Positions 1-8,684 of a stretch of DNA of 64,000 nucleotides are shown here, piece by piece; position 1 is the first letter of the stretch, and the number at the start of each line of letters is the position of its first letter. The DNA comes from Actinomycetaceae bacterium TAE3-ERU4. Its GTDB lineage: Bacteria; Actinomycetota; Actinomycetes; Actinomycetales; Actinomycetaceae. The translations under genes were made by a program, and so were the position numbers. Below the pieces are notes generated by a model. The model searched no databases and had not been told where the DNA came from. It was given only the letters and a program-made list of their open reading frames with translations. Where the stretch lies: the NCBI GenBank assembly GCA_019218365.1, contig JAHUUJ010000005.1, positions 124,001-188,000 on the forward strand. Reading direction: 5' to 3'.

Positions 1-246
1 CTAGCAAATGTAGTCTGCAGCGAAAACGGTGGAATAAGTATTGAGACAATGTTTATCGACGAAGGATTTGGCACTCTCAGTCCCGAATACCTAGAAGCAG
101 TAACTCACCAGCTAATTCAGCTTTCCAATACAGGAAGACAAATCGGTATTATCTCGCATGTTCCCGAATTAAAAGAACGCATCAGAGAACAAATCCGTAT
201 CCGGCCTCTCCCCGACGGGTCATCAACGATTAATGTAATTAGCTAA
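1..246 (+). CDS. sbcC: SbcC exonuclease subunit, C-terminal end (partial)
   Basis: This is the last 81 codons of a gene that starts before the window. The reading frame is open from base 1 to the TAA at 244-246. The peptide has the SMC/Rad50-type C-terminal ATPase features: a Walker B segment (MFIDEGFGTL) followed by a D-loop and switch region ending in GIISHVPELKERI. That arrangement is typical of SbcC, the ATPase of the SbcCD nuclease, which opens hairpins and blocked DNA ends. The 3' end overlaps the convergent gene on the other strand by 24 bases. The family call rests only on the C-terminal lobe, so another Rad50-like ATPase is possible but less likely. Confidence 0.85.
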   Translation, partial: LANVVCSENGGISIETMFIDEGFGTLSPEYLEAVTHQLIQLSNTGRQIGIISHVPELKERIREQIRIRPLPDGSSTINVIS

Positions 247-693
247 TGTATGCCTCTCGCTGACATCAAACCATTCGAGATACAGCTGGCTCACACATTC
301 CCAACTTTCCTCATCCCGAGCAGCAGCAGCAACTAGTTCTTCGTTACCAGGTCCATCAACATGAAAAGAAACAATCTGACTCCAAGACACGTTACCCCCG
401 GTAAAACAAGCAGTTCCAATTCCTTGAGTATCATAGTCTCTTAGATTTTCAGGAGAAACTGTAGCGGCCGCCACAATTCGTCTTCCTACTTTTTGATTTA
501 TTTCGAATTCACAAGACATCATTGCCGCGTAGTCCATTGCTAAGCTTTCGCAATCTTCTAAATCATACCCATATTCTTCCCCCAGGAGGGAAATTTGGGG
601 TGAAACTGCAAAAACAATTTCTGGCTCTAGAACATCCTGGCTTAGCATCTGAAAATCAAGTGGTATAAAAATGCGCACAGTAGATTTTTTCAC
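223..693 (-). CDS. DUF6912-like hypothetical protein
   Basis: A 156-residue soluble acidic protein of unknown function. The opening VRIFIPLDFQML, the early AVSP segment and the central RRIVAAATV strand resemble the small actinobacterial DUF6912 family as I recall it. No catalytic motif is visible. It starts with GTG at 693, and this start overlaps the TGA of the upstream ATPase gene (690-692) in a GTGA arrangement, so it is probably translationally coupled to the CpaE-like gene. At its 3' end it runs 24 bases into the convergent sbcC gene. There is no signal peptide or membrane segment. Confidence 0.6.
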   Translation of the reverse strand: MKKSTVRIFIPLDFQMLSQDVLEPEIVFAVSPQISLLGEEYGYDLEDCESLAMDYAAMMSCEFEINQKVGRRIVAAATVSPENLRDYDTQGIGTACFTGGNVSWSQIVSFHVDGPGNEELVAAAARDEESWECVSQLYLEWFDVSERHTLANYINR

Positions 694-2087
694 ACCCGCC
701 TCCTTCTCGCGAATAATAGGAATTTATTCTTTCTAACAGGTGGAGAAAATCCTAATAGTTTTCGTGTAAAGTCCTCAAATTGCAGAGTCAGTTTGTCTTT
801 AAAAGAGCAATCCCGAAAAGATATTCCGCGCATTAAAGCTTCTGCGGCAACAGTAGATTCAGGAAGTAAAAATAGGTTTTCTTCATTAACATTTTCACTT
901 AGTAACGCTGCAAAATCCTCATTCTTCACACTCCCTGATCCTACTTCACTTACCCTGTTGAGGACTACGATTTCTTTCTTTTCTGATGCTTCTCGTAAAA
1001 GCTGGACTAAGCGAACTATTCCTACTGGATTGGCGATGCCAACAGTGACGCAATAATCGCATATTCCAAAAGCTGCCAGCTGAATATCACTTTTGCTTTG
1101 TTCTTCAATAAATTGATTCTCTAGTTCAATTTCCCAAGCAGCAACATCAACCACAACCCATTTGTAACGCTTACGTGCGGTAGCTAGAACAGCTTCGAAC
1201 TCACTAGGACGAATTTCTCTCCATCTATCGGCGGCAGTTAATCCGGATAATAAATAAGTTCCGTTGCCAAGATCATGCACTAAGTCGTCAAAAGTATTTA
1301 TATCAAGACGTTTACGTGAGGCAAGTGTGCAAGCTACCGATAGTCCCGCCCACTGAGTCATAGCTCCAGTCATAAAAGAAAGAGAGGGTGCAGATAAATC
1401 CGCATCAACTACCAAACATTCCCCTGCTAAACGGGTAATCTCCGCCGCTAGATTTAACGCCACGCTGGAGCGCCCAGGCGCTCCAGCTGTCCCTCTTACG
1501 AGGATTATTCCTCCTCTGGAATTAATGCCTTTCTCATCTTCTTTAAATTTAGTGGACTGAGGAAAATCATTTATTGTTTCTACTTGTTTACAACGCCGAG
1601 AAGGAATATTACGATATTCTTGCTCTTTTTCTAAAATTGTTTCTTTCTCAGGTTCATCCAAACTTAGAGAAAAAGAATTTATGGAATCTTTAGTTAGTGC
1701 AGAGCCATACTCAAGTAGATTATTGCCATTATCTCTATTTAATTCCGAAAGCCCCGCAAGCGCCTGTACTATAGCTTCCACCGACTTATTTTCCAAAGCT
1801 AATAAAGCACCGATTTCACAATAATCTTCAACATTTTCTGGTCTACAAAGAACTATCAGATTTCCCTCAAGTACACGCAAAGAAGCGAGCAATTCACGTG
1901 TTATTAGCTCTTGTTCTTCCGTCAATATAAGATTACCGATTCCGGCTTTTAATGCAGCCACCGCCTCCGTCAAATCGCCGCATCTTCGTTGCACAGAAAT
2001 ATCCACATCATTTCTTTGTAGTTCTCGTAAAAGAGGAACTTCAAGTTCAGGAGAAATAGCTAGAATAAGTTTATAGGGAGAAGACAT
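690..2087 (-). CDS. CpaE/TadZ-like (MinD/ParA family) ATPase
   Basis: A 465-residue protein with an N-terminal receiver-like region (about 1-120), a low-complexity charged linker (about 130-185) and a C-terminal SIMIBI ATPase domain from about residue 190. The P-loop reads RGTAGAPGRSSVALNLA, followed by the switch/Walker A' strand ECLVVDADLSAPSL and the later WVVVDVAAWE strand. The usual P-loop lysine is replaced by arginine (GRSS), which I recall from other actinobacterial members of this group. CpaE/TadZ proteins localise Flp/Tad pilus machinery, but no pilus secretion ATPase or pilin lies nearby, so a general localisation role is equally possible. It sits 3 bases from the SAF gene upstream and overlaps the DUF6912-like gene downstream. 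Confidence 0.7.
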   Translation of the reverse strand: MSSPYKLILAISPELEVPLLRELQRNDVDISVQRRCGDLTEAVAALKAGIGNLILTEEQELITRELLASLRVLEGNLIVLCRPENVEDYCEIGALLALENKSVEAIVQALAGLSELNRDNGNNLLEYGSALTKDSINSFSLSLDEPEKETILEKEQEYRNIPSRRCKQVETINDFPQSTKFKEDEKGINSRGGIILVRGTAGAPGRSSVALNLAAEITRLAGECLVVDADLSAPSLSFMTGAMTQWAGLSVACTLASRKRLDINTFDDLVHDLGNGTYLLSGLTAADRWREIRPSEFEAVLATARKRYKWVVVDVAAWEIELENQFIEEQSKSDIQLAAFGICDYCVTVGIANPVGIVRLVQLLREASEKKEIVVLNRVSEVGSGSVKNEDFAALLSENVNEENLFLLPESTVAAEALMRGISFRDCSFKDKLTLQFEDFTRKLLGFSPPVRKNKFLLFARRRRV

Positions 2088-2090
2088 CTA

Positions 2091-2714
2091 TCATTCCCCA
2101 CCAGGCACAAGAGTAAGCGGCTGTTTACGTGCCATCACACTCAATACGTCACGAATTTTATCTGCCGGCACTCCAATCTCAACTGCATTTTGACGTCCTC
2201 CTAAAGAACGCTCAGGACCGGCTTTAAGTGTAAATATAACCAATCCTGATGCTATCAAACGAGGTTGAGAATAATTACCCGTCCTGGGGTCTTCTATTGG
2301 CAATGCCCATAGAGCAACTCTATCGCCCACTTGCGCAGAACTTGGAAGAGGATTTTCTATTTGCACAACTATTGCAGACAGGGCTTTTCCCTCAAAGATG
2401 ATTGAATTAGCCGGCAAAAGCTCACCTTTACGAATACTTCTTTCTAAGACTCCTTTTAGTTTAATTCCCTCACCGGAAGAATATGCTGCCGAATTAGATA
2501 ACTTTCCCTTTACCAGAACAAAGTCTTTTTCCTCAACGGGGCTTCCCGCAGGTAGGTCCCTTGCCGCCTCGTAAAAAGTCAGACCTCGATTAGAAGTATT
2601 AAAAATCCACGCTCCCAAAAGGGCTGAAGCAACAATGATTACAAGCCCTACCAAGAACCGCGGATCGCGCAAGAAACTCTGTTTTCCTGCCGCAAATAAA
2701 GTAACACGCTTCAT
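2091..2714 (-). CDS. SAF-domain membrane protein (CpaB/RcpC-like)
   Basis: About 207 residues from the ATG at 2714 (MKRVTLFAAG). A longer reading starts at 2765, but its first 17 residues look like untranslated leader. A short cytoplasmic N-terminus is followed by one membrane segment (VGLVIIVASALLGAWIF, about residues 21-37) and an extracytoplasmic SAF domain with YEAARDLPAGSPVEEKDFVL. SAF domains occur in CpaB/RcpC pilus-assembly proteins and FlgA. It is the first gene of the probable SAF, ATPase, DUF6912 operon. No clear Shine-Dalgarno precedes the ATG. Alone, the domain does not prove a pilus role. Confidence 0.7.
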   Translation of the reverse strand: MKRVTLFAAGKQSFLRDPRFLVGLVIIVASALLGAWIFNTSNRGLTFYEAARDLPAGSPVEEKDFVLVKGKLSNSAAYSSGEGIKLKGVLERSIRKGELLPANSIIFEGKALSAIVVQIENPLPSSAQVGDRVALWALPIEDPRTGNYSQPRLIASGLVIFTLKAGPERSLGGRQNAVEIGVPADKIRDVLSVMARKQPLTLVPGGE

Positions 2715-2835
2715 CTTCACAAAACAATTATGCCATGATGTAAAGAGAAAAAAATAGAGTATCAAAGTTATCCACAGACTGGTTAGGTAAAAGTTTTAGA
2801 TAGCAATTGATAGCTTTTAATGCGATTATATAAGC

Positions 2836-3045
2836 ATGCCTAGATTTTTAACTCTTGCCGATGTATCCGAGCAACTCAATATAACTCCAGCAACCGCACG
2901 AGCGCTTATTTCTTCTGGGGAACTACCCGCAATTCAGGTTGGCCCTCGTAAACTTTGGAGAATAGAAGAAAGTGTTCTAGAGAAATACATTTCGGATTTA
3001 TACAAACAAAATGAATCACGAGTTAAATCCGAAAACTCTCTTTAA
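2836..3045 (+). CDS. Small helix-turn-helix DNA-binding protein (BldC/excisionase-like)
   Basis: A 69-residue protein that is almost entirely one MerR/excisionase-type HTH: LTLADVSEQLNITPATARAL, then the wing SGELPAIQVG and WRIEESVLEKYI. BldC-type and excisionase-like regulators share this fold. Actinobacterial genomes carry many single-domain members, so no target can be named. It stands alone on the plus strand between two minus-strand genes, and its stop codon overlaps the convergent gene's stop by 4 bases. No integrase is nearby, which argues against an excisionase role. Confidence 0.8.
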   Translation: MPRFLTLADVSEQLNITPATARALISSGELPAIQVGPRKLWRIEESVLEKYISDLYKQNESRVKSENSL

Positions 3046-3554
3046 GAGACCATAGACAGCAATAATAATCCAGCTTTAGTTAAGACAATCGGCTCTCTCG
3101 CACCTTCTGGCAAGAAATCAACCCAATCATCCCCCACCCTTAGAATTACCCCATTCCACACATTATCCGAAGCCATCCAACGCAGACGATTACGTTTTCG
3201 GCAAAGCTCACGTAAAACCATTTTTAAGGTAGATTTCATAAGCGCATTTTCAGTTTGAGCTTGTCGATTAAGACCTTCATAGGCCGCGACCGATTCACAC
3301 AAGACTAGATAACTAACGCTTTCCCCCGTCAGCTGCACCCAATCTTCACCAATTCTTGCGAGAACACCTTCAACCACCATTCCCGAAAGCAAAGTTAAAG
3401 ATACCCTCTTCCCAAAACTAGCTAGTAAACGATTCACCAGAGGAATACGCGAAGATTCAGCTTCAGCCAACTCTTTTACAAGACTCTCATTTTCTAATCG
3501 TTCGTTTGAAATTAAACGAGCCTCTAAATCAGCAATAAGTTTCTCGAATCCCAT
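3042..3554 (-). CDS. Conserved hypothetical protein
   Basis: About 170 residues from the ATG at 3554 (MGFEKLIADLEARL). A TTG ten codons upstream is less likely. The N-terminus is helical and may form a short coiled coil (FEKLIADLEARLISNERLENESLVKELAEAE in two parts). The rest contains two similar SH3/Sm-like strand patterns: VSLTLLSGMVVEGVLARIGEDWVQL and a later NVWNGVILRVGDDWVDFLP. The repeated VxxxxGxxxRxGxDWVxL pattern suggests two copies of one small barrel. Similar actinobacterial proteins are sometimes labelled Fis-family regulators, but I see no Fis HTH. Function unknown. The genes on both sides point away from it or converge on it, so it is probably transcribed alone. Confidence 0.65.
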   Translation of the reverse strand: MGFEKLIADLEARLISNERLENESLVKELAEAESSRIPLVNRLLASFGKRVSLTLLSGMVVEGVLARIGEDWVQLTGESVSYLVLCESVAAYEGLNRQAQTENALMKSTLKMVLRELCRKRNRLRWMASDNVWNGVILRVGDDWVDFLPEGAREPIVLTKAGLLLLSMVS

Positions 3555-3633
3555 GCCTCTAGTATTACATACCTCCAAAAACAAAAATAGATATTATTTG
3601 ACATCATTTAATATCTTATGACAGCATATAGCT

Positions 3634-4428
3634 ATGTTAGATATATTTAAGTCTGTTAAAGGCAACAGATTATTTCTGCTCTTTAGAACAGTAATTCTTA
3701 TGCTAATTGGGGGAGCAATAGGTCTCCGAGGGTTTACCCACTCCCTAAGCGAGATATCTAAAGCAGTTAAAAATTACGAAATTGCAGAACTAGCGAGTTG
3801 GGGAATATTAAGTTTTTGTTCAGCAACCCTACTTTTAACTTGTGTTTGGCAATCGATTTGGTTGCTACTTGCTTTGATTGCAAAAAACTTAAATTCAAAT
3901 TACCTCAAAGATCTTGTAGCTGGACATGGAACTAAAGTGGCCAAAAAAGCTATAGGAATAGCTCTAAGCGGAGCGCTTGTTACACCCCAGGCCCTCGCAC
4001 TAGGTCAGGAAAATGAAGCAGTAAAAGAATGCAGCAATAGCACAATTTCTACTTTTTTTGACCTATGCGAAGGAAGTAAAAAAATACCTACAGATTTACT
4101 ACCATTTTCTTCTCGTGAAAAATTTCCCCAGCCAATAATATCTCCTGCAACACATAGAACATTCTCGTCGAATAAAAAAAGTTCATCCACAATCGCAAAA
4201 GAAATAAAAAATTATTCTTCCCCACCAAATACTTATCTAATAAAACCTGGAGATTGCCTGTGGACTATCGCTAAAAAACTTCTTCACGAAGAAAAGAAAA
4301 ATTCTCCCACCAACCTACAAATCCACCAGAAAACCAAAGAAATATACAGAATAAATCGGGAAAAAATCGGGGCAAACCCTGACCTAATTATCCCCGGAGT
4401 AACCCTCAATCTCACGGAAAGGAAATGA
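3634..4428 (+). CDS. Membrane protein with C-terminal LysM domain
   Basis: A 264-residue protein with hydrophobic segments at about residues 13-34, 52-84 and 104-124. A low-complexity Ser/Lys-rich region (about 130-198) follows, then one LysM-like module starting TYLIKPGDCLWTIAKKLL and ending GANPDLIIPGVTLNL. LysM domains bind peptidoglycan N-acetylglucosamine, so the C-terminus is expected to lie outside the membrane. The stop overlaps the start of the next gene (ATGA at 4425-4428), indicating co-translation with the Rv3235-like protein. Codon use is richer in A and T than in most neighbours, which could reflect a fast-evolving gene. Confidence 0.75.
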   Translation: MLDIFKSVKGNRLFLLFRTVILMLIGGAIGLRGFTHSLSEISKAVKNYEIAELASWGILSFCSATLLLTCVWQSIWLLLALIAKNLNSNYLKDLVAGHGTKVAKKAIGIALSGALVTPQALALGQENEAVKECSNSTISTFFDLCEGSKKIPTDLLPFSSREKFPQPIISPATHRTFSSNKKSSSTIAKEIKNYSSPPNTYLIKPGDCLWTIAKKLLHEEKKNSPTNLQIHQKTKEIYRINREKIGANPDLIIPGVTLNLTERK

Positions 4429-4892
4429 AAATGGAAAACAATTTAAGCCCAATTATCGGAAATTATCCTCCAGCCCCAATTCGCAGAAAACCAGCAAGCT
4501 CTACGGTGAACACACCATCTTCTACTAACCCCACAAAAGAAAATAAGCACACTGCACCCGAGGAACAAAAACTTACTCCTGCCCAACAATGGACACGTTC
4601 AGTAGCTAGGTTAGTACTCGAATGCCTTAACGGTTTACGTAGAATCCAACGCTACGATAGGTGGATAACCAGTTCAGCATGTGATGCATTAACCGGATAC
4701 CGAAAGGCCTGGGTGAAAACTTATGGCGAAAAAAGTCATTTGGTGAAACTTGGAAAAGCACATGCTAGTTCCCCTGCTCCGGGAGTCTTAGAGTGTTGGG
4801 TAAGCTACAGCGTAGCAGGTCGTACGCGCGCGCTTGCTTTAAGACTCGAGCAGGGGAACAAACAGTGGGTGTTAAGCGCTGTAGAAGTCTAG
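4425..4892 (+). CDS. Rv3235-family protein
   Basis: A 155-residue protein with a disordered Pro/Ser/Thr-rich N-terminus (about 1-55) and a C-terminal alpha/beta domain: [31 protein letters not shown], then strands [20 protein letters not shown] and QWVLSAVEV. This matches the Rv3235-type family found beside secA in actinobacteria. Its molecular role is not known. A GGAAAGGA element precedes the ATG at 4425, and a second ATG two codons in is an alternative start. It is coupled to the LysM gene by a 4-base overlap, and its stop overlaps the secA stop by 4 bases. Confidence 0.7.
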   Translation: MKMENNLSPIIGNYPPAPIRRKPASSTVNTPSSTNPTKENKHTAPEEQKLTPAQQWTRSVARLVLECLNGLRRIQRYDRWITSSACDALTGYRKAWVKTYGEKSHLVKLGKAHASSPAPGVLECWVSYSVAGRTRALALRLEQGNKQWVLSAVEV

Positions 4893-7738
4893 CGACGACG
4901 CTTCTTTTGTGCCCGACGCTCCGCTCTATTCATCGGCTGTGTCCCCTCCTCAGAATAATTTTCGGAATCAACTTGCGTATCAAGTGATTCTTGAGAAAAA
5001 GCACTGATATTTTCATCTGGTCCAGACAGTGAAATTTCGGTTGGAGCCTCTCTACGGGAAAGGAAAGAAGGATTAGTAAAAGTCTTCTTTCCCCCAGAAG
5101 AAGGTGTACGAGTAGATGCATTCATATATCTAGGAGCACCCGCTTGCGCAGCTTCGGCTTCTTGCTGAGCGCGTTCTTCATTAGCTTGTAAGGTGCTAAC
5201 CGAAGTTAGAATCTGAACTACAGTATCTTCACGAATACTCTTCATCATGGAAGAGAACATGTGGGCACCTTCAGAGGCATATTCCACAAGCGGGTCCCGC
5301 TGTGCCATGGCACGCAAGCCAATCCCTTCCTTTAGATAGTCCATCTCGTAAAGATGGGCCCTCCAGAGCCTATCAACGTTATTAAGCAAAACGGTACGTT
5401 CTAGCTCGGCCATCGGTTCGGGACCAAATTGCATCTTCGCCAGCGAAGACTCTTCAACAATTTCTTCCGCACGAGCATACGCGTTCTGCAAATCAATCAG
5501 CACAGCTTCACGAATTTCTTCACGAGAAACAGCATGGTGTTTTTCTGATTCCGTTAATAGCTCATGTAGCTGCGGAGAAACTTCGTACATTCCACTGAGA
5601 GTCCCCAAAATCTGGTCTGCATTCCATTCACGAGGATCGTCGGCAGCGAGCATCTGGGAAACTAAACCATCAGTAAACTGTTCCAGGAAGAAGTCAATCT
5701 GGCGAGAGAGATCTTCACCTTTCAAGACGCGCAAACGTTGCGAATAAATCATTTCACGCTGCTCAGTCATCACGTCATCATATTTCAAAACATTCTTGCG
5801 AATTTCGCGGTTACGTTCTTCCATCTGAGCCTGAGCCTGCGCAATAGTCTTAGTCAAAGTTCCCATTTCCAAAGGCTCACCTTCCGGATAGAGACTCGAC
5901 TTCATCAAGGCCATCGACAGCGGGTTACTAAACAGCTTCATAAGCTCGTCTTCCATCGAAAGATAGAAACGAGATTCACCAGGGTCACCCTGGCGACCTG
6001 CACGACCACGAAGCTGGTTATCAATACGACGGGACTCATGACGCTCTGTACCTAGAACATACAGTCCCCCAAGTTCCTTAACTTCATCGTGTTCAGCCTT
6101 TACCTGCTCCTCTGCATCTTGTAAAGCCTGGGGCCAAGCCAATTCATACTCCTCGGGAGTTTCACTGGCAGTCAATCCTTTTGCTTTCAAGGAGGCAATT
6201 GCAATATGCTCCGCGTTTCCACCCAGCATAATGTCAGTACCACGACCAGCCATATTAGTAGCTACGGTTACTGCTCCCTTACGTCCGGCCATGGCAACTA
6301 CCGCAGCTTCACTCTCGTGATGCTTTGCATTCAAAACTGTATGCGGAACACCTTCTTTCCGAAGCAGCGAAGATACCAATTCAGATTTCTCGACTGAAGC
6401 GGTTCCAACCAAAACTGGCTGACCGATTTCGTGTCGTTTGACAATATCTTTAATTACAGCCGCATATTTTTCTTTTTCTGTAGCATAAACTAAATCCTGT
6501 TTATCCTCACGAATCATCGGCTTGTTAGTCGGAATGGGAACTACCCCAATTTTATAAGTAGAACTGAACTCTGCGGCCTCAGTCTCAGCCGTACCGGTCA
6601 TTCCAGAACGAGACCCTTCCGGGTAAAGACGGAAATAGTTCTGTAGCGTAATTGTCGCTAGGGTCTGGTTCTCATCTTTGATTTCCACCCCTTCTTTAGC
6701 TTCGATAGCCTGATGCATTCCTTCGCTATAGCGACGTCCTGGCAAAACACGTCCGGTGTGCTCGTCAACGATTAGAACTTCACCATCATGAACGATATAG
6801 TCCTTATCAAGTTTGAAAAGTTCTTTTGCTTTAATCGCATTATTTAAGAAACCAATTAACGGTGTCCAAGCAGCCTCGTAGAGATTATCAAAGCCCAGTT
6901 GTTCTTCTACCTTGTCAATACCGGACTCCAAAACGCCTACGGTACGCTTCTTGTGATCAACTTCGTAGTCAATTTCGGGAACTAAACCTTCTACCAAACG
7001 CGCAAAGGTAACATACCATTCTTTGTTATCGCCTTCAGCCAACCCAGAAATAATTAGGGGGGTACGAGCCTCATCAATAAGAATAGAGTCGACCTCATCG
7101 ACAATCACAAAATTGTGTCCACGCTGCACTAATCCATCAACGCTGGTAGCCATATTGTCGCGAAGGAAGTCAAATCCCATCTCGTTATTTGTACCATAGG
7201 TGATATCAGCTTTGTACTGCTCACGCCGCTCATCCGGTGTCTGCCCAGCCATCACACAACCTGTAGACAGACCGAGGAAACGGAACACTCGTCCCATCAA
7301 CTCAGACTGATACGAAGCTAAATAGTCATTAACTGTAACTACGTGCACACCATTACCGTCAAGCGCACGTAGGTAGGCAGGCAAAGTAGCGACCAAAGTT
7401 TTACCTTCACCGGTCTTCATTTCCGCAATATTACCGAGGTGCAAAGCCGCACCTCCCATAATTTGCACTCGGAAATGACGCATCCGGAGAGTTCTTGCAG
7501 AGGCTTCACGCACCGTCGCGAAAGCTTCTACCATCAAATCATCGAGGGACTCCCCATCTTCCAAACGTCGACGAAATTCATCTGTTTTCGCAGCTAGTTG
7601 CGCATCCGTTAACGCCTTAAAATCTTCCTCAAGCGCATCCACCTGGTCCGCAATTTTTTCTAATCGCTTCAGGGTTTTCCCCTCGCCCATACGAAGAATC
7701 TTATTTCCCAGATTGGATAGCTTACTACCTAGACCCAA
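4889..7738 (-). CDS. secA: Preprotein translocase ATPase SecA
   Basis: The motor of the general secretion pathway. It binds preproteins and drives them through SecYEG by ATP hydrolysis. Visible motifs are Walker A ([11 protein letters not shown]), the DEAD-type box ([16 protein letters not shown]), the preprotein-crosslinking region, [22 protein letters not shown] and the [11 protein letters not shown] arginine-finger motif. The start chosen is TTG at 7738, because an AAGGAG lies 7 bases upstream; a TTG six codons earlier falls across that site. This gives about 949 residues, normal for SecA. The C-terminus is a basic tail ([13 protein letters not shown]) with no cysteine zinc motif. By position it corresponds to actinobacterial SecA1. 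Confidence 0.97.
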   Translation of the reverse strand: MGLGSKLSNLGNKILRMGEGKTLKRLEKIADQVDALEEDFKALTDAQLAAKTDEFRRRLEDGESLDDLMVEAFATVREASARTLRMRHFRVQIMGGAALHLGNIAEMKTGEGKTLVATLPAYLRALDGNGVHVVTVNDYLASYQSELMGRVFRFLGLSTGCVMAGQTPDERREQYKADITYGTNNEMGFDFLRDNMATSVDGLVQRGHNFVIVDEVDSILIDEARTPLIISGLAEGDNKEWYVTFARLVEGLVPEIDYEVDHKKRTVGVLESGIDKVEEQLGFDNLYEAAWTPLIGFLNNAIKAKELFKLDKDYIVHDGEVLIVDEHTGRVLPGRRYSEGMHQAIEAKEGVEIKDENQTLATITLQNYFRLYPEGSRSGMTGTAETEAAEFSSTYKIGVVPIPTNKPMIREDKQDLVYATEKEKYAAVIKDIVKRHEIGQPVLVGTASVEKSELVSSLLRKEGVPHTVLNAKHHESEAAVVAMAGRKGAVTVATNMAGRGTDIMLGGNAEHIAIASLKAKGLTASETPEEYELAWPQALQDAEEQVKAEHDEVKELGGLYVLGTERHESRRIDNQLRGRAGRQGDPGESRFYLSMEDELMKLFSNPLSMALMKSSLYPEGEPLEMGTLTKTIAQAQAQMEERNREIRKNVLKYDDVMTEQREMIYSQRLRVLKGEDLSRQIDFFLEQFTDGLVSQMLAADDPREWNADQILGTLSGMYEVSPQLHELLTESEKHHAVSREEIREAVLIDLQNAYARAEEIVEESSLAKMQFGPEPMAELERTVLLNNVDRLWRAHLYEMDYLKEGIGLRAMAQRDPLVEYASEGAHMFSSMMKSIREDTVVQILTSVSTLQANEERAQQEAEAAQAGAPRYMNASTRTPSSGGKKTFTNPSFLSRREAPTEISLSGPDENISAFSQESLDTQVDSENYSEEGTQPMNRAERRAQKKRRR

Positions 7739-7813
7739 CGGTTTACTCCTTATCAAGTTCCTGTAATACCAGGACAGACTTATACCCTCTCAGTCTAGCG
7801 CACTACAGATAAA

Positions 7814-7863
7814 TTTCGCCCCTCCCGACATTGAAAAAGTTTCTAAGTTCGGGAGGGGCGAAA
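7814..7863 (-). terminator. Hairpin terminator after hpf
   Basis: A perfect 15-bp inverted repeat (arms 7814-7828 and 7849-7863, with core CGCCCCTCCC/GGGAGGGGCG) closes a 20-base loop. It begins 8 bases after the hpf stop, and its lower arm leads into a short T-rich stretch on the minus strand. It most likely ends hpf transcription ahead of secA. The T tract is weak, so efficiency is uncertain. Confidence 0.7.
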
Positions 7864-7871
7864 CAATTAGT

Positions 7872-8507
7872 CTATTCGCTTACCTTAGCATCAAGCCTAA
7901 TTACACCGTAGGTCCATCCGTGACGGTGATATACCACGCACGGCTGCCCCGTCTCAGCATCAATAAACAGGAAGAAAGGATGCCCGACTAGCTCCATCTG
8001 ATACAAAGCTTCATCTAGAGTTAGACGATCCGCCTCATGCAGCTTCTGCCTCACAATTACCGGCGAATCTCCAAGCTGTTCTTCAACGGCCTGACCAACT
8101 TTTAATTCAGAAGCAGAAGGGGCCTTTTCTGCCGGCTCCTCAGGAGGAAGTATTGGCATAACGTCAGCAAATACCTCATTGACATTAGCCTGATAACGGC
8201 GACGGTGATCCTTTGCCCTGTCACGAGCTCGACGTAACCTCTCAAATAGTTTCCCCACCGCAATATCAACTGCCGCATAGCGATCCGAAGAATTAGCCTC
8301 AGCGCGAATCACCGGTCCTTTGCCAACAACAGTAATTTCAATTCGCTCTGCGGTGTCAGCCTGACGAGGGTTGCGTTCGTGGGTTAATTCCACATTTGCC
8401 GTCATAGCTCCTCGATAAAACTGGCTAACCTTAGAAACTTTATCCTCAACGTATTCACGGAATTGCGGATGAATTTCTGCATTACGAGCGGTTAAATTGA
8501 TGTCCAT
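7872..8507 (-). CDS. hpf: Long-form ribosome hibernation promoting factor
   Basis: A 211-residue protein starting at the ATG at 8507, which has a strong AAGGAGGGG element just upstream. The N-terminal S30AE domain (about 1-105, beginning MDINLTARNAEIHPQFREYV) binds the decoding region of the 30S subunit. After a Pro/Glu linker, the C-terminal dimerisation domain (about 150-208, VIVRQKLHEADRLTLDEA, then HPFFLFIDAETG) brings two 70S particles together as inactive 100S dimers. The two-domain length marks it as long HPF, the usual actinobacterial form. It lies between comF and secA, each side flanked by a hairpin, so it is probably its own transcription unit. Confidence 0.93.
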   Translation of the reverse strand: MDINLTARNAEIHPQFREYVEDKVSKVSQFYRGAMTANVELTHERNPRQADTAERIEITVVGKGPVIRAEANSSDRYAAVDIAVGKLFERLRRARDRAKDHRRRYQANVNEVFADVMPILPPEEPAEKAPSASELKVGQAVEEQLGDSPVIVRQKLHEADRLTLDEALYQMELVGHPFFLFIDAETGQPCVVYHRHGWTYGVIRLDAKVSE

Positions 8508-8550
8508 GATCCCCTCCTTGGGAAAATGCTCAGCGGAAAACAAACGGGCC

Positions 8551-8580
8551 TTAGCCCAGATTCAAGAAGCAACCTCCTTT
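8551..8580 (-). promoter_or_regulatory. Strong orphan ribosome-binding site and mini-ORF in the hpf leader
   Basis: The hpf leader holds a near-perfect Shine-Dalgarno (AAAGGAGG, 8573-8580) with no gene at the usual distance. Seven bases downstream is a TTG (8563-8565) opening a five-codon frame, TTG AAT CTG GGC TAA, ending at 8551. The TAA lies in a small GC hairpin (GGGC-TAAG-GCCC). The hpf Shine-Dalgarno and ATG follow 30-45 bases later. It could be a leader peptide affecting hpf translation, or chance. Confidence 0.35.
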
Positions 8581-8590
8581 TAAATTAAAA

Positions 8591-8610
8591 ACAAAACATA
8601 TTTGTTTTGT
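8591..8610 (-). terminator. Probable terminator after comF
   Basis: An 8-bp inverted repeat (ACAAAACA, TATT loop, TGTTTTGT). On the minus strand it is followed directly by a run of T residues (TTTTTAATTT). It lies 75 bases beyond the comF stop and upstream of hpf. The form fits an intrinsic terminator, but the stem is A/T-rich and so of modest strength. An operator for hpf is the alternative reading. Confidence 0.5.
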
Positions 8611-8684
8611 GGCTTCAATCATACTACAATCAGCAGGAAAATAAGTGATTAAAACTACATTTTCACCTTTTGCTAATTTTATTT

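Noticed and set aside
690-2765. Start of a Tad/Flp pilus locus
   Set aside because: Only a CpaE-like ATPase and a SAF protein are present. No secretion ATPase, TadB/C membrane proteins, pilin or prepilin peptidase lies nearby.
2836-3045. Excisionase of an integrated element
   Set aside because: The fold fits, but there is no integrase, attachment repeat or other mobile gene around it. BldC-like chromosomal regulators share this fold.
3598-3630. SigA promoter for the LysM gene
   Set aside because: A perfect TTGACA lies at 3598-3603, but no -10-like hexamer is found at 16-19 bases; CATATA at 3625 is 21 bases away.
7757-7813. A defined secA promoter
   Set aside because: A TATAAG hexamer is present near 7780, but the matching -35 is too weak to call.
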